From the NCBI RefSeq assembly GCF_000969605.1, contig NZ_JZUE01000002.1:310001-374000 (forward strand): DNA of 64,000 nucleotides, written 5' to 3'. The DNA comes from Aquincola tertiaricarbonis (lineage in GTDB: Bacteria; Pseudomonadota; Gammaproteobacteria; Burkholderiales; Burkholderiaceae_C). The notes beneath the pieces are model-generated. The model saw only the letters and a list, made by a program, of their open reading frames with translations. It made no database searches and was not told the origin of the DNA. Positions 1-10,867 of the stretch are shown here, piece after piece (the first letter of the stretch is position 1; the number at the start of each line of letters is the position of its first letter). Position numbers and translations under genes: made by a program.

Positions 1-762
1 CAGCTTGCCGGCCTTGAGCGCCGGCTTGTGCACGTAGAACTCGTCGGGGTTGACGGCGCCCTGCACCACCGTCTCGCCCAGGCCGTAGCTGGAGGTGATG
101 AAGACCACGTCCTTGAAGCCCGATTCGGTGTCGATGGTGAACATCACGCCCGCGGCGCCCAGGTCGGAGCGCACCATGCGCTGCACGCCGGCCGACAGCG
201 CCACGTCGGCATGGGCGAAGCCCTTGTGCACGCGGTAGCTGATCGCGCGGTCGTTGTAGAGCGAGGCGAACACCTCCTTCATCTTCGACATGACCTCGGG
301 CAGGCCGACGACGTTGAGGAAGGTTTCCTGCTGGCCGGCGAACGAGGCGTCGGGCAGGTCTTCGGCAGTGGCCGACGAGCGCACCGCGAACGAGGCGCCC
401 GGGTTGCCGGCGGTCAGCTTCTCGAACTCGGCCGCGATGGCCTGCTCCAGGTCGGCGGGGAACGGCGTCTCTTCCACCCAGCGGCGGATCTCGGCGCCGG
501 CATCGGCCAGCGCGCGCACGTCGTCGGTGTCCAGCGCCGCCAGGCGGGCGTTGATCTTCTTGTCCAGCCCGCCGTGCGACAGGAACTGGCGGAACGCGTG
601 CGCCGTGGTGGCGAAGCCGCCGGGCACGCGCACGCCGGTGCTGGCGAGCTGGCTGATCATTTCGCCGAGGCTGGCGTTCTTGCCGCCGACCACCTCGACA
701 TCGGTCATTCTCAGTTGTTCGAACGGCGCGACCAGGGCGGTCGCCAGGTTGGGTTGGGACAT
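1..762 (-). CDS. ppsA: Phosphoenolpyruvate synthase, N-terminal 254 codons (3' end outside window)
   Basis: Converts pyruvate, ATP and water to PEP, AMP and phosphate in gluconeogenesis (cytoplasmic). The visible part is the N-terminal ATP/pyruvate-binding domain. It begins [19 protein letters not shown] and continues with [12 protein letters not shown], the [21 protein letters not shown] stretch and [16 protein letters not shown], all typical of PpsA. The ATG at 760-762 has a GGAG ribosome site 8-9 nt upstream. The catalytic His domain and C-terminus lie beyond position 1. It is divergent from ppsR, which encodes its regulatory kinase/phosphorylase, and this pairing is common in Proteobacteria. 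Confidence 0.95.
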   Translation of the reverse strand, partial: MSQPNLATALVAPFEQLRMTDVEVVGGKNASLGEMISQLASTGVRVPGGFATTAHAFRQFLSHGGLDKKINARLAALDTDDVRALADAGAEIRRWVEETPFPADLEQAIAAEFEKLTAGNPGASFAVRSSATAEDLPDASFAGQQETFLNVVGLPEVMSKMKEVFASLYNDRAISYRVHKGFAHADVALSAGVQRMVRSDLGAAGVMFTIDTESGFKDVVFITSSYGLGETVVQGAVNPDEFYVHKPALKAGKL

Positions 763-997
763 GGGAAAACTCCGTGATGACAAGAAACCGGTGCTTCCGC
801 TCGGCCGAGGACGCGCGCCACCCAGCCAGCCGTGCTGGTTGTTCGGGTTATGGGGCGGGGGCAGCGCATGGGCGTCGTGGCGTGGGAAGGAATTGGCGCC
901 GATTCTAGTTTCGAAGCCGCACCGGAAGCGGGCCTTCGTGAAGTCCTTCGCGGCCTATGATCCATGTCCCCTTCCCTGCTGCCACAGCGCCCTGGCC
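763..997. promoter_or_regulatory. Divergent ppsA/ppsR intergenic region with possible ppsA -10 box
   Basis: This 235-bp gap between divergent genes must hold promoters for both. On the minus strand TAGAAT (complement at 902-907) resembles a sigma70 -10 box for ppsA, but I find no good -35 hexamer 17 bp upstream. No convincing plus-strand promoter for ppsR was seen. The assignment is inferred mainly from gene orientation. Confidence 0.4.
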
Positions 998-1822
998 ATG
1001 CCCAATCGCTCCGTGTTTTTTGTGTCCGACGGTACCGGCATCACCGCCGAGACCTTCGGCAACTCGATCCTGGCGCAGTTCACGGCCAAGCCCCGGCGTG
1101 TGCGCCGCCCCTTCATCGACACGGAAGAGAAGGCCCGCCAGGTGGTGCTGGAGATCAACGAGGTGGCCGAGCGTGAGGGCAAGCCGCCCATCGTGTTCAT
1201 CACGCTGGTCAACGAGGTGATCCGTGACGTGGTGACCGCGCCGGACTGCCGCGGCATGGTGTTCGACATGTTCCGCACCTTCGTCGAGCCGCTGGAGCAC
1301 GAGTTCGGCATGAAGTCGAACCACCGGGTGGGGCGCTTCTCCGACGCGGCCAAGAGCCAGGAATACGACGACCGCATCGAGGCGATCAATTTCTCGCTGG
1401 CGCACGACGACGGGCAGTCGTCGCGCAACCTGGAGCTGGCCGACGTGATCCTGGTGGGCGTGAGCCGCAGCGGCAAGACGCCCACGTCGCTGTACCTGGC
1501 GATGCAGCACGGCATCAAGGCGGCCAACTATCCGCTGATCCCCGAGGACTTCGAGCGCAACAAGCTGCCCTCGGCGCTGGCGCCTTTCAAGGCCAAGTGC
1601 TTCGGTCTGTCGATCGACCCGGAGCGGCTGGCGCAGATCCGCAACGAGCGGCGGCCCGGCAGCAAGTACGCGGCGCTGGAGAACTGCCGCTACGAGGTGA
1701 ACGAGGCCGAAGCGATGATGAAGCGCGAGGGCATCGGCTGGCTGAGCTCCACGCACAAGTCGATCGAGGAGATCGCCACCACGATCCTGCGGGACATCCG
1801 CCCCGACCGCCTGATCTACTGA
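998..1822 (+). CDS. ppsR: PEP synthase regulatory protein (bifunctional kinase/pyrophosphorylase)
   Basis: DUF299/PSRP family. Members use ADP to phosphorylate a Thr in PEP synthase and reverse this with phosphate, so switching PpsA off and on. The start MPNRSVFFVSDGTGITAET is the family's characteristic N-terminus. A P-loop-like GVSRSGKT lies near residues 153-160, followed by PTSLYLAMQHGIKAANYPL. Length 274 aa is normal for the family. The reading frame stays open far upstream, but similarity begins at the ATG at 998. The last 7 bp overlap the convergent methyltransferase gene. Confidence 0.96.
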   Translation: MPNRSVFFVSDGTGITAETFGNSILAQFTAKPRRVRRPFIDTEEKARQVVLEINEVAEREGKPPIVFITLVNEVIRDVVTAPDCRGMVFDMFRTFVEPLEHEFGMKSNHRVGRFSDAAKSQEYDDRIEAINFSLAHDDGQSSRNLELADVILVGVSRSGKTPTSLYLAMQHGIKAANYPLIPEDFERNKLPSALAPFKAKCFGLSIDPERLAQIRNERRPGSKYAALENCRYEVNEAEAMMKREGIGWLSSTHKSIEEIATTILRDIRPDRLIY

Positions 1823-2595
1823 AGCCGCCGCCTCGCCGATTCGTACAGGCACACGGCCGCCGCGGCGGCCACGTTCAGCGATTCCTCGCCGCCCGGCTGC
1901 GGAATGCGCACCGCCAGCGCGCAGCGCGCCATCAAGTCCGGCGCCACGCCGCGGCCTTCATGGCCCATCACCCAGGCGCAGGGCCAGGGCAGCTCGGCCT
2001 GGTGCAGCACGGCTTCGGTGTGCGAGCTGGTGGCCACCAGCGGCAGCTGCAGCGCCGCCAATGCATCCGCGTCCGCGCCCTCCACCAGCCGCAGCCCGAA
2101 ATGCGCGCCCATGCCGGCCCGCAGCACCTTGGGCGACCACAGGGCCGCCGTGCCCCTGAGCGCCACCACCTGCTCAAAGCCGAGCGCCGCCGCGCTGCGC
2201 AGGATGCTGCCGACGTTGCCGGCATCCTGCAGCCGGTCCAGCACCACCGAGGGCACGCCCGGCTGGATGGCGGGCGAGGCCGGCGCCGCGACGACGAAGC
2301 CGATGGCGGCCGGCGACTCCAACGTGCTCAGCGACTTGAACAGCGCATCCGGCAGCAGGCTCACCTTGTCCGCCCAGCCGGCCAGGTCGCGCAGGCTGGG
2401 CTCGCGGGCCCAGGCACTTTCGCTGACCAGCGCCTGCTGGGCACGGCCGCCGCGCGACTGCAGCGCACGCGCCAGGTGGTCGCCCTCCAGCCACAGCAGG
2501 CCCAACTTGCGATAGCCGGCCGGGTCCTGCGCCAGCTTGCGCAGCTTGACCAGCAGCGGGTTGTCGCGCGAAGTGATCAGCGCCGGTTCGTTCAT
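1816..2595 (-). CDS. TrmH/SpoU-family RNA 2'-O-methyltransferase
   Basis: A SPOUT methyltransferase that probably 2'-O-methylates a ribose in rRNA or tRNA with SAM. The three SpoU motifs are visible in 259 aa: [16 protein letters not shown] (residues 120-135), WVMGHEGRG (208-216) and [17 protein letters not shown] (231-247). The knotted C-terminal domain follows an N-terminal substrate-binding region ([16 protein letters not shown]). The start ATG overlaps the rnhB stop (ATGA), so it is coupled as the last gene of the long envelope/translation block. The sequence alone does not fix the RNA target (RlmB, TrmH or another). Confidence 0.92.
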   Translation of the reverse strand: MNEPALITSRDNPLLVKLRKLAQDPAGYRKLGLLWLEGDHLARALQSRGGRAQQALVSESAWAREPSLRDLAGWADKVSLLPDALFKSLSTLESPAAIGFVVAAPASPAIQPGVPSVVLDRLQDAGNVGSILRSAAALGFEQVVALRGTAALWSPKVLRAGMGAHFGLRLVEGADADALAALQLPLVATSSHTEAVLHQAELPWPCAWVMGHEGRGVAPDLMARCALAVRIPQPGGEESLNVAAAAAVCLYESARRRLQ

Positions 2596-3248
2596 CGCGG
2601 CGTCGGCGGCATCGGCAGCACGCCCACCGGCGTCAGCACCTCGCGCACCGGCGCGAAGCTGCGGCGGTGCGCCTCGCAGGCGCCGTGGGTGCGCAGCGCA
2701 TGCAGGTGGTCGGGTGTGCTGTAGCCCTTGTGCTCGTCGAAGCCGTAGAGCGGAAAGCGCTCGTGCAGCGCCCTGCAGCCGCGGTCGCGCGTGACCTTCG
2801 CGATGATCGACGCCGCCGAGATCGACTGCACCGTGGCGTCGCCGCCGATGATGGCCTCGGCATGCACCCGCAGCACCGGCAGCCGGTTGCCGTCCACCAG
2901 CACCTTGCCCGGCAGCAGCCGCAGGCCGTCGACCGCCCGGCGCATCGCCAGCATCGTGGCCTGCAGGATGTTGATCTGGTCGATCTCCTCCACCGTCGCC
3001 TCGCCCACGCTGCAGCACAGCGCGCGGGCGCGGATCTCCTCGTACAGCTCCTCCCGGCGGCGGGCGGTCAGCACCTTGGAATCGGCCAGGCCCTTGATCG
3101 GCCGCAGATCGTCCAGGATGACCGCTGCGGCCACCACCGGGCCGGCGAGCGGGCCGCGGCCGGCTTCGTCCACGCCGGCGACCAGGAGCCCGGGCACGTC
3201 CCAGGACAGGCCCAGCTGCTCAGCTTTCGAGGATTTGCGCGATGGCAT
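2592..3248 (-). CDS. rnhB: Ribonuclease HII
   Basis: Removes RNA from RNA-DNA hybrids and single ribonucleotides from [25 protein letters not shown] gives the first catalytic Asp and Glu (D27, E28 with the chosen start). [20 protein letters not shown] and the [13 protein letters not shown] signature follow. The start is the ATG at 3248, which overlaps the 3' end of lpxB by 29 bp and gives 218 aa. A downstream GTG just before [12 protein letters not shown] is a possible alternative. Its place after lpxB is usual in beta- and gammaproteobacteria. Confidence 0.94.
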   Translation of the reverse strand: MPSRKSSKAEQLGLSWDVPGLLVAGVDEAGRGPLAGPVVAAAVILDDLRPIKGLADSKVLTARRREELYEEIRARALCCSVGEATVEEIDQINILQATMLAMRRAVDGLRLLPGKVLVDGNRLPVLRVHAEAIIGGDATVQSISAASIIAKVTRDRGCRALHERFPLYGFDEHKGYSTPDHLHALRTHGACEAHRRSFAPVREVLTPVGVLPMPPTPR

Positions 3249-4371
3249 CGGTGGCGGTGCGGCCGGTGTCCCGCCGCAACAGATGGTGGAGTTCTTCGAA
3301 GCGGCCGGTGACCGCCGCCATGCGGGCCGGCGCGTCCAGCCAGGCCAGCACATCGGCCGCCAGTGTCGCCGGTTGCGCAGCTTCCTGGATGCGCTCGGGC
3401 ACCACGAAGTCGCGGCACAGGATGTTGGGCAGGCCCACCCAGGGCTGGTAGGCCATGCGCTTCATGATCTGCCAGCTGATCGCGTTCATGCGGTAGGCGA
3501 TGACCATCGGCCGCTTGAACAGCGCCGCCTCCAGCGTGGCGGTACCGCTGGCGATCAGCGTGACGTCGCAGGCGGCCAGGGCCTCGTGCGAACGGCCGTC
3601 CAGCAGCGTCAGCGGCGCCTCAGGCGCATGCTGGCGCTGCAGCGGCTCCACCAGCTCCCGCAGGCCCGGCACCACCGGCAGCACGAAGCGCAGGTCGGGC
3701 CGCTGGCGGGCCAGCAGGGCCACGGTCTGCAGGAAGACGGGCGCGATCATCTCAATCTCGGAGCGGCGGCTGCCGGGCAGCACCGCCACCACCGGCGCAT
3801 GGTCGGCCAGGCCCAGCGCGGCGCGCGCGGCCGCCCGCGGTGCCTGCAGCGCAATGGCATCGGCCAGCGGATGGCCGACGTAGGTGGCAGGCACGCCATG
3901 CGCGTGCAACAGCTCCGGCTCGAACGGGAACAGGCACAGCACATGGTCGGTGCTGGCCGCGATCTTCTTCACCCGCCCGCCGCGCCAGGCCCAGATCGAG
4001 GGGCACACGAAATGGATGGCCTTGATGCCTGCGGTCCTGAGCCGAGCTTCCAGGCCCAGGTTGAAATCGGGTGCATCGATACCGATGAAGGCATCGGGCC
4101 GTTGCTGCAACAGGCGCTCGGTCAGCTCGTCGCGGATGCGCGAGATGCCGCGGTAGTGGCGCAGCACCTCCACATAACCGCGCACCGCCAGCTTCTCGTG
4201 CGGCCACCAGGCCTGGAAGCCGTGGGTCGCCATGCGCGGGCCGCCGATGCCGGCCGCCTGCATGGCCGGCCAGCGCTGCTTCATGCCGCCCATCAGCAGA
4301 CCGGCCAGCAGGTCGCCGGACGTCTCGCCCGCCACCATGCCGAACCGCGGAGCCTGCGCCGCGGTATCCAC
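3220..4371 (-). CDS. lpxB: Lipid-A-disaccharide synthase
   Basis: Joins UDP-2,3-diacylglucosamine and lipid X to make the tetraacyl disaccharide 1-phosphate of lipid A; a peripheral inner-membrane enzyme. The glycosyltransferase-19 signature [16 protein letters not shown] is at residues 11-26. [18 protein letters not shown] and VYVGHPLAD-type motifs follow, with LPGSRRSEI in the nucleotide-binding half. Length 383 aa is normal. It begins with GTG two bases after the lpxA stop codon. Confidence 0.96.
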   Translation of the reverse strand: MDTAAQAPRFGMVAGETSGDLLAGLLMGGMKQRWPAMQAAGIGGPRMATHGFQAWWPHEKLAVRGYVEVLRHYRGISRIRDELTERLLQQRPDAFIGIDAPDFNLGLEARLRTAGIKAIHFVCPSIWAWRGGRVKKIAASTDHVLCLFPFEPELLHAHGVPATYVGHPLADAIALQAPRAAARAALGLADHAPVVAVLPGSRRSEIEMIAPVFLQTVALLARQRPDLRFVLPVVPGLRELVEPLQRQHAPEAPLTLLDGRSHEALAACDVTLIASGTATLEAALFKRPMVIAYRMNAISWQIMKRMAYQPWVGLPNILCRDFVVPERIQEAAQPATLAADVLAWLDAPARMAAVTGRFEELHHLLRRDTGRTATDAIAQILES

Positions 4372-4373
4372 GG

Positions 4374-5162
4374 TCAGCGCGCGATGCCGCGGGTGGCGGC
4401 CTGCAGGAAGTCCAGCATCATCGCCACGTCGCCGGCCGCATCGGGCACGGTGGCGCTCAGGCCGGCGATCTCGGCGCGGGCCTCGTCCAGCGTCTGGCCC
4501 TTGCGGTACAGCGCCTTGTGCATCTGCTTGACGGCGTTCACCCGCTCGGCGTTGAAGCCGCGGCGCTTCAGCCCCACCGCATTGAAGCCGCGCACCGCCA
4601 GCGGATTGCCGTCCACCAGCATGTAGGGCGGCACGTCCTGCGTCACCGCGCTGGCAAAGCCGAGCATCGCGTAGGAGCCGATCTTCACGAACTGGTGGAT
4701 GCCGGTCAGGCCGCCCACGGTCACGTAGTCGCCCACATGCACGTGGCCGGCGAAGGTGGCGTTGTTGGCCAGCGTGTTGTCGTTGCCCACCTGGCAGTCG
4801 TGGGCGATGTGCACGTAGGCCATCACCCAGTTGTCGTCGCCGATGCGGGTGACGCCCGCGTCCTGCGCGGAGCCGGTGTTGAAGGTGCAGAACTCGCGGA
4901 TGGTGTTGCGGTGGCCGATGTGCAGTTCGGTGGGCTCACCCGCGTACTTCTTGTCCTGCGGCATGGCGCCCAGCGACACGAACTGGAAGATGCGGTTGTC
5001 GCGCCCGATCGTGGTGTGCCCTTCGATCACCGCATGCGGGCCCACCGTGGTGCCGGCGCCGATGCGCACATGCGGCCCGATGACCGCATACGGCCCCACG
5101 CTCACCGAAGGATCCAGCTCGGCCTTCGGGTCGACGATGGCGGTGGCGTGGATCGTGGTCAT
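4374..5162 (-). CDS. lpxA: UDP-N-acetylglucosamine O-acyltransferase
   Basis: First step of lipid A synthesis: moves a 3-hydroxyacyl chain from ACP to the 3-OH of UDP-GlcNAc. Left-handed parallel beta-helix hexapeptide repeats run through residues 3-190, for example [18 protein letters not shown]. The catalytic His is in YVHIAHDC (H121). Length is 262 aa. The ATG overlaps the fabZ stop by 4 nt, which indicates coupling. The surrounding lpxD-fabZ-lpxA-lpxB order is the classical one. Confidence 0.97.
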   Translation of the reverse strand: MTTIHATAIVDPKAELDPSVSVGPYAVIGPHVRIGAGTTVGPHAVIEGHTTIGRDNRIFQFVSLGAMPQDKKYAGEPTELHIGHRNTIREFCTFNTGSAQDAGVTRIGDDNWVMAYVHIAHDCQVGNDNTLANNATFAGHVHVGDYVTVGGLTGIHQFVKIGSYAMLGFASAVTQDVPPYMLVDGNPLAVRGFNAVGLKRRGFNAERVNAVKQMHKALYRKGQTLDEARAEIAGLSATVPDAAGDVAMMLDFLQAATRGIAR

Positions 5163-5599
5163 GCCACCTTGCGCATGGTGCACATCAGCTCGGCTTCCAC
5201 GGCGGTTTCGCCGTCCACGCTGGCGCGGGTCTTGTACTTGTAGATGCCGGCCTTGGCGCGCTCGATGCTGGCTTCCAGCGTCAGCTGGTCGCCGGGCTCG
5301 ACCACGCGCTTGAAGCGCGCACCGTCGATGCCCACGAAATACACCACCATGTCGTCGGTCAACTCCGCGTCCATCGACTCGAAGCTGAGCAGCGCGGCAG
5401 CCTGGGCCAGCGCTTCGAGCATCAGCACGCCGGGCATCACCGGCCGGTTGGGGAAGTGGCCCATGAAGAACGGCTCGTTGATGGTGACATTCTTGATGGC
5501 ACGGATGCGCTTGCCCTTCTCGAGTTCCAGCACCCGGTCGACCAGCAGGATCGGGTAGCGGTGGGGCAGCTTCTTCAGGATCTGGTGGATGTCCATCAT
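5159..5599 (-). CDS. fabZ: (3R)-hydroxyacyl-ACP dehydratase
   Basis: Dehydrates 3-hydroxyacyl-ACP in fatty-acid elongation and competes with LpxA/LpxD for the same substrate. The hot-dog fold signature includes [13 protein letters not shown], then [23 protein letters not shown], which gives catalytic H48 and E62. Length is 146 aa. Two adjacent ATG codons (5599 and 5596) are possible starts; I chose the first. It sits 2 nt after lpxD. Confidence 0.96.
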   Translation of the reverse strand: MMDIHQILKKLPHRYPILLVDRVLELEKGKRIRAIKNVTINEPFFMGHFPNRPVMPGVLMLEALAQAAALLSFESMDAELTDDMVVYFVGIDGARFKRVVEPGDQLTLEASIERAKAGIYKYKTRASVDGETAVEAELMCTMRKVA

Positions 5600-5601
5600 C
5601 G

Positions 5602-6642
5602 TCAAACGTTCTTCTTTTCGAGCGCCCGCACGCGGTCGCGCAAGGTATGCAGGTGACGCAGCGTGGCGGCGTTCTTCTCCCACGCGGCATTGTCATCGAA
5701 GGGAAACACGCCGCTGTACTGGCCTGGCTTGAGGATGGAGCGGGTGACCACCGTGGCCGCCGACACGTGCACGCCGTCGGCCAGCTGCAGGTGGCCCAAA
5801 ATGATCGCGCCACCGCCCACGGTGCAGCCGGCACCGATGCGCGCGCTGCCGGCCACGCCCACGCAGCCGGCCATTGCGGTGTGGCGGCCGACGTGCACGT
5901 TGTGGCCGATCTGGATCAGGTTGTCGAGCTTGACGCCGTCTTCCAGCACCGTGTCGTCCAGCGCCCCGCGGTCGATGCAGGTGTTGGCACCGATCTCCAC
6001 GTCGTCGCCGATGCGCACCGCGCCCAGCTGCTCGATCTTCTCCCAGCGGCCCTCGGTCGGCGCGAAGCCGAAGCCGTCGGCGCCGATCACCACGCCGCTG
6101 TGGAGGATGCAGCGGTCGCCCACCGAGCAGCCATCCCCCACCACCACGCGCGGCGCGATGCGGGTGTGCGCGCCGATGCGCACATCGCGGCCGATCACCG
6201 TCTGCGCACCGATCACTGCGCCCTCGCCCACCACCGCGCCGGGGCCGATGCACACCATGGGGCCGACGTGGGCCGTGCCATGCACCTGCGCCGCGGCGTC
6301 GACCACCGCGCTGGCATGCACGCCGGCGGCTTCGCGCGGGCGCGTCAGCTCGGCCCAGAGCTGCGTCAGCCGGGCGAAATACAAGTAGGGGTCGGGCGTG
6401 ACGATGACGGCGCCACCGGCCGGCCGCGCCCTCGCCTCGTCGGCCTGCGCCGGCGCGACGACCACGCAGCCGGCCGAGGTGTCGGCCAGCTGCGAGCGGT
6501 AGCGGGGATTGGACAGGAAGCTCACCGTCGTGGCGGTGGCCCCTGCCAGCGGGCCGATGCGATCGAAGCGCATCGCCAGATCGCCGGTGACGTCGCCCCC
6601 CAGGCGGGCGGTGATGTCAGCGAGCGTGAGCGAGATCGTCAT
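5602..6642 (-). CDS. lpxD: UDP-3-O-(3-hydroxyacyl)glucosamine N-acyltransferase
   Basis: Third step of lipid A synthesis: N-acylation of UDP-3-O-acylglucosamine with hydroxyacyl-ACP. The N-terminal uridine-binding domain (residues 1-105, with [13 protein letters not shown]) precedes a hexapeptide-repeat beta-helix and a C-terminal helix. The catalytic His is in [12 protein letters not shown] (H247). GADGFGFAP is also a family hallmark. Length 346 aa. It starts 29 nt after the skp stop. Confidence 0.97.
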   Translation of the reverse strand: MTISLTLADITARLGGDVTGDLAMRFDRIGPLAGATATTVSFLSNPRYRSQLADTSAGCVVVAPAQADEARARPAGGAVIVTPDPYLYFARLTQLWAELTRPREAAGVHASAVVDAAAQVHGTAHVGPMVCIGPGAVVGEGAVIGAQTVIGRDVRIGAHTRIAPRVVVGDGCSVGDRCILHSGVVIGADGFGFAPTEGRWEKIEQLGAVRIGDDVEIGANTCIDRGALDDTVLEDGVKLDNLIQIGHNVHVGRHTAMAGCVGVAGSARIGAGCTVGGGAIILGHLQLADGVHVSAATVVTRSILKPGQYSGVFPFDDNAAWEKNAATLRHLHTLRDRVRALEKKNV

Positions 6643-6670
6643 GCCAGCCAGCCCGGGCGCTGGCCGCGCA

Positions 6671-7183
6671 TCACTTGCCGGCGTTCAGCGCGTCGATCAC
6701 CTTCTTGGTGATGTCGACACGCGGGCCGGCAAAGACCACTTCCTGCAGGATGAGGTCGTACTTCTCGCTGTCGAAGATCTGCTTGATCACCTTGTTGGCG
6801 CGTTCCACCACCAGGGCCAGCTCTTCGTTCTTGCGGTTGTTGAGGTCTTCCTGGAACTCGCGGCGCTTGCGCTGGAAGTCCCGGTCCTGCTCCACCAGCT
6901 CGCGCTGGCGGCGGGTGCGCTCGGCTTCGCTCAGCGTGGGGGCTTCCTTGTCCAGCTTGTCGGAAGCGGCCTTGAGCCGGTTGGCCACCTCGGCCAGGTC
7001 CTTCTCGCGCTTGCCGAACTCGGCTTCCAGCTTGCTCTGCGCGGCCTTGGCGGGCGTGGCCTCGCGCAGCACGCGCTCGCTGTTGACGTAGCCGATCTTC
7101 AACTCCTGGGCCTGTGCGACCGAGCACGTCGCCCACAGCGACGCGGTTGCCACCGCGGCCGCCAACGTCTTCACCTTGTTCAT
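6671..7183 (-). CDS. skp: OmpH/Skp-family periplasmic chaperone
   Basis: Holds unfolded outer-membrane proteins in the periplasm before BamA inserts them. A Sec signal peptide covers about residues 1-25 (ends CSVAQAQ). The conserved [14 protein letters not shown] strand follows, then a long charged coiled coil (about 50-130) that forms the tentacles, and finally [17 protein letters not shown]. Length 170 aa. The ATG at 7183 overlaps the bamA stop by one base (TGATG). A TTG one codon upstream is less likely. Confidence 0.94.
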   Translation of the reverse strand: MNKVKTLAAAVATASLWATCSVAQAQELKIGYVNSERVLREATPAKAAQSKLEAEFGKREKDLAEVANRLKAASDKLDKEAPTLSEAERTRRQRELVEQDRDFQRKRREFQEDLNNRKNEELALVVERANKVIKQIFDSEKYDLILQEVVFAGPRVDITKKVIDALNAGK

Positions 7184-9486
7184 CAAAACGCTGTCCCGAT
7201 CTGGAATTGGAATTTCTGGATTCTATCGTTGCGTTCCTTGCGGATCGGCGCACCGAAGCTGAGCTTCAGCGGGCCCACCGGCGAGATCCACGACAGGCCG
7301 ATACCGGCCGAGGCACGCAGCGTTCCGGCGTCCAGCGACTCATGTTCGCCCCACACGTTGCCCACGTCGGTGAAGCCGAAGATGCGCAAGGTCTTGTCGT
7401 TGCCGGCGCCCGGCACCGGCACGTACAGCTCGGCATTGAAGTTGATGCGGCGGTTGCCGCCGATGTAGGTGCCGGTCACGTCCACCGGGCCCAGCGAGCT
7501 CTGGTCGAACACCCGCACCGAGCCCAGGCCGCCGCCATAGAAGTTCTTGAAGATGGGATACGGCCGGCCGCCGATACCCTTGCCCCAGCCCAGTTCGCCG
7601 TTGAGGCCCAGCGTGAACTGCGGGCCCAGCGGGATGTACTGCTGGTACTGCGCATTGGCACGCACGTAGCGGGCATCGCCCAGCGCCGACAGCTCGACGT
7701 TCACGCGCTTGTAGCTGCCGGTGGTGGGCACCAGCGCGCTGTCACGCTGGTCGCGGGCCCAGCCCAGCGTCAGCGGCACGGTCAGGCTGCGTTCGCCGAA
7801 CTGCTCGCGGTAGATCAGGTAACTGTTGGGCAGCGCGCCCGGGCCCTTGATCTGCGTGCTTTCCACGCCGATGCCGAAGAACACCGTGTCGTACTCGGAG
7901 AACGGCACGCCGAAGCGGATGGACGCGCCCGGCGTGGACAGCTCGTAGTCCACGCCCTGGCTGTTCAGCGGCTTGCTGGTGCGGTAGTACACATCGAAGG
8001 CCCGCGAGATGCCATCCATCGTGAAGTACGGATCCACCGTGGACAACACGATGTTGCGGTTGTACTTGCTGGTGTTGACCTCGATGCCCAGGTAGTTGCC
8101 CGAGCCGAAGACGTTTTCCTGCTTGATCGAGCCGGTCAGCGCCAGCTTGTCGGCGCTGGAGAAGCCGGCGCCCAGCATCAGGTTGCCGGTGGGTTTCTCC
8201 ACCACGTTGATCGTCAGGTCCACCTGGTCGGCGGTGCCCGCCACCTCGTTGGTCTCGACGTTCACTTCCTTGAAGTAGCCCAGGCGGTCCACGCGGTCGC
8301 GCGAGAGCTTGATCTTCTGGCCGTCGTACCAGGCCGACTCGAACTGGCGGAACTCGCGGCGCACCACTTCGTCGCGCGTGCGAGTGTTGCCGGCCACGTT
8401 CACGCGGCGCACGTACACGCGGCGCTGCGGTTCCGCATTCAGCACCACCACCACCTGGCCGGTGGCGCGGTCGATCTCGGGGCGCTGCTCCACGCGGGCG
8501 AAGGCGTAGCCGAACAGGCCGAAGCGCTCGGTGAACAGGCGCGTGGTCTGGGCCACGTCTTCCGCGCGGTACGACTCGCCCGGCTTGATGCGCACCAGGT
8601 CCCTGAACTCCTGGTCGCGGCCCAGGTAGTCGCCCTCCAGCCGCACCGCGGTGACGGTGTAGCGCTGGCCTTCGCGCACGGAGATGGTGATGGAGATGTC
8701 CTGCTTGTCCGGCGAGATCGTGACCTGCGTGGACTCGACGACGAACTCCAGGTAGCCGCGGTTGGTGTAGTACGCGCGCAGGGCTTCCAGGTCGGCGTTG
8801 AGCTTGGTGCGCGAATAGCGGTCGCTCTTGGTGTACCAGGTCAGCCAACCGCCGGTGCTCTGCTCGAACAGGCCCAGCAGCGTGCTCTCCGAGAATGCCT
8901 TGGCGCCGACGATGCGGATTTCCTTGATCTTGGCGGCTTCACCTTCAGTCATGGTGAAGGTGACATCCACGCGGTTGCGCTCCAGCGGGGTGATGGTGGT
9001 CACCACCTCGGCGCCGTACAGGCTGCGGGTGAGGTACTGGCGCTTGATCTCCTGCTCGGCCCGGTCGATCACCGCGCGGTCGAAGGGCAGGCCTTCGCCG
9101 ATGCCGGCGTCCTTCAGCGACTTGGTCAGCGTGTCCTTGTCGAACTCCTTCAAGCCGATGAAGTTGACCGAGGAGATCACCGCGCGCTCATCGGCGATGA
9201 CCACGAGCACGTCGCCTTCCACCTCGATGCGCACGTCCTTGAACAGGCCGGTGGCGAACAGCGCACGCAGGCCGGCCGCGCCCTTTTCGTCGGTGTAGGT
9301 ATCGCCGATGCGGAACGGCAGCGCGGCGAAGACGGTGCCGGGGTCGGTGCGCTGCAGGCCTTCGATGCGGATGTCCCTCAGCGTGAAGGGTTCGACGGCC
9401 AGCGCCGGCAGCGCGGCCAGGCCGCAGGCCAGGGCCACGCAGGCAGCCACCGGCCGCAGCGGGCTCGGGCAAAAGAATGAATGCAT
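7183..9486 (-). CDS. bamA: Outer-membrane protein assembly factor BamA
   Basis: Omp85 beta-barrel insertase of the BAM complex. A signal peptide (residues 1-28, ending LPALA) is followed by five POTRA domains that begin at FTLRDIRIEGLQRTDPGTVF, then a 16-strand barrel ending in Phe (FQFQIGTAF), as expected for an outer-membrane protein. Length 767 aa from the ATG at 9486. A frame extension upstream has no signal-peptide logic. The loop-6 motif usually written VRGF reads VRVF here (residues 657-660). bamB and bamD are also in this window. Confidence 0.96.
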   Translation of the reverse strand: MHSFFCPSPLRPVAACVALACGLAALPALAVEPFTLRDIRIEGLQRTDPGTVFAALPFRIGDTYTDEKGAAGLRALFATGLFKDVRIEVEGDVLVVIADERAVISSVNFIGLKEFDKDTLTKSLKDAGIGEGLPFDRAVIDRAEQEIKRQYLTRSLYGAEVVTTITPLERNRVDVTFTMTEGEAAKIKEIRIVGAKAFSESTLLGLFEQSTGGWLTWYTKSDRYSRTKLNADLEALRAYYTNRGYLEFVVESTQVTISPDKQDISITISVREGQRYTVTAVRLEGDYLGRDQEFRDLVRIKPGESYRAEDVAQTTRLFTERFGLFGYAFARVEQRPEIDRATGQVVVVLNAEPQRRVYVRRVNVAGNTRTRDEVVRREFRQFESAWYDGQKIKLSRDRVDRLGYFKEVNVETNEVAGTADQVDLTINVVEKPTGNLMLGAGFSSADKLALTGSIKQENVFGSGNYLGIEVNTSKYNRNIVLSTVDPYFTMDGISRAFDVYYRTSKPLNSQGVDYELSTPGASIRFGVPFSEYDTVFFGIGVESTQIKGPGALPNSYLIYREQFGERSLTVPLTLGWARDQRDSALVPTTGSYKRVNVELSALGDARYVRANAQYQQYIPLGPQFTLGLNGELGWGKGIGGRPYPIFKNFYGGGLGSVRVFDQSSLGPVDVTGTYIGGNRRINFNAELYVPVPGAGNDKTLRIFGFTDVGNVWGEHESLDAGTLRASAGIGLSWISPVGPLKLSFGAPIRKERNDRIQKFQFQIGTAF

Positions 9487-9499
9487 CGGGGGAAACGCT

Positions 9500-10867
9500 T
9501 CAGTGCAGGCCCAGGAGGCGGGCCACATCGTTGGAAAGGGCGAGGGACATCAGCAGCAGCATGATGAAGGCGCCGCCACGTTGCAGCCACTTGAGCCACA
9601 ACTCGGAGACCGGGCGCCCGGTCAGACCCTCGAAAAGATAATACATGAGGTGCCCGCCATCGAGCATGGGCAGCGGCAGCAGGTTGAGCACCCCCAGGCT
9701 CACGCTCACCAGCGCCAGGAAGGCGAGGTAGTCGGGCAGGCCGCGCTGCACCGACTGGCCGGCATAGTCGGCGATGGTCAGCGGGCCGGAGAGGTTCTTC
9801 AGCGATGCCTCGCCGACCAGCATGCGGCCCATCATCTTCAGCGTGAGGACCGAGACCTCCCAGGTGCGCGCCGCGCCATTCACCAGGCCTTCGACCGGCC
9901 CGCGCTGCACGTTGACCATCTGCGGCGGCTGGCCCACGAAGGCGTCGATGCGACCGATCGCGGTGCTGCCTTCGGTGGCCACGCGAGGCTCCACCGTCAG
10001 CTCAAGGTTGCGACCCTGGCGTTCCACCGTCCACGACTGTGGCACCGACGCGCCTTGGCGCACGCCCTGGCGGATGCGCTCGCGCAGCGCCTGGGCATCG
10101 CCGATGGGTTGGCCGTCCACGCGCAGCACGCGGTCGCCTTCCATCAAGCCGGCACGTGCCGCCGGGCCGGCCGGCTTCACCTCGCCCAGCACCGGCTCGC
10201 TGTACGGTGCGCCGATGCCGATCTGTCGCACCATCGCCGCGTCCATGTCCTGGCCTGCCACGCGGTCCAGTTCCAGCACCACGGTGCGGCTGCGGTGGCC
10301 ACCGGGCTCACCCACCAGCATGTGCAGCCGCTCGCCCTGCACCGCGGCCTGGGTGACACGCCAGCGCAGGTCGGTGAGCGAGGCCACGTCCTGCCAGTCC
10401 TGGCCGTCGCTGGACAGCGCCGTCACCTCGTCACCGGCCCGCAGGCCGGCGCGCTCGGCCAGGCTGCCGGCCACCGGCGCGGACAGGATGGCGCGCGGCT
10501 CATCCACGCCGATCCACTGCGCGGCCGCATACAGCACCACCGCCAGCAGCAGGTTGGCCGCCGGACCGGCCGCGACGATGGCCGCGCGCTGGCGCAGCGA
10601 CTTGCGGTTGAAGGCCTGGTCCTGCTCGTCGGGCGACACCGGGCCTTCGCGCTCGTCCAGCATGCGCACGTAGCCGCCCAGCGGCAGCGCGCTGAGCACG
10701 AACTCGGTGCTGTCCGGCGTGGCCTGGCGGCGCCACAGCACGCGGCCGAAGCCCACCGAGAAGCGCAGCACCTTCACGCCGCAGGCGCGTGCCACGCGGT
10801 AGTGGCCGTATTCGTGGATGACGATGAGCACGCCCAGCGTCAGCAGGAAGGCCAGCACGGTGGTCAT
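9500..10867 (-). CDS. rseP: Site-2 protease RseP
   Basis: Inner-membrane zinc metalloprotease that cuts anti-sigma factor RseA inside the membrane to release sigma-E, and clears signal peptides. HEYGH (H18, H22 with E19) is in the first membrane helix. Two PDZ domains lie in the middle ([10 protein letters not shown] and [15 protein letters not shown]), and the third zinc ligand motif [11 protein letters not shown] is near the C-terminus. Length 455 aa. It overlaps the dxr stop by 4 nt and lies just upstream of bamA, which links envelope stress sensing to barrel assembly. Confidence 0.96.
   Translation of the reverse strand: MTTVLAFLLTLGVLIVIHEYGHYRVARACGVKVLRFSVGFGRVLWRRQATPDSTEFVLSALPLGGYVRMLDEREGPVSPDEQDQAFNRKSLRQRAAIVAAGPAANLLLAVVLYAAAQWIGVDEPRAILSAPVAGSLAERAGLRAGDEVTALSSDGQDWQDVASLTDLRWRVTQAAVQGERLHMLVGEPGGHRSRTVVLELDRVAGQDMDAAMVRQIGIGAPYSEPVLGEVKPAGPAARAGLMEGDRVLRVDGQPIGDAQALRERIRQGVRQGASVPQSWTVERQGRNLELTVEPRVATEGSTAIGRIDAFVGQPPQMVNVQRGPVEGLVNGAARTWEVSVLTLKMMGRMLVGEASLKNLSGPLTIADYAGQSVQRGLPDYLAFLALVSVSLGVLNLLPLPMLDGGHLMYYLFEGLTGRPVSELWLKWLQRGGAFIMLLLMSLALSNDVARLLGLH

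Noticed and set aside
7114-9480. A 788-codon frame antisense to bamA
   Set aside because: Same GC artefact; low-complexity His/Val/Ala composition and no ribosome site.
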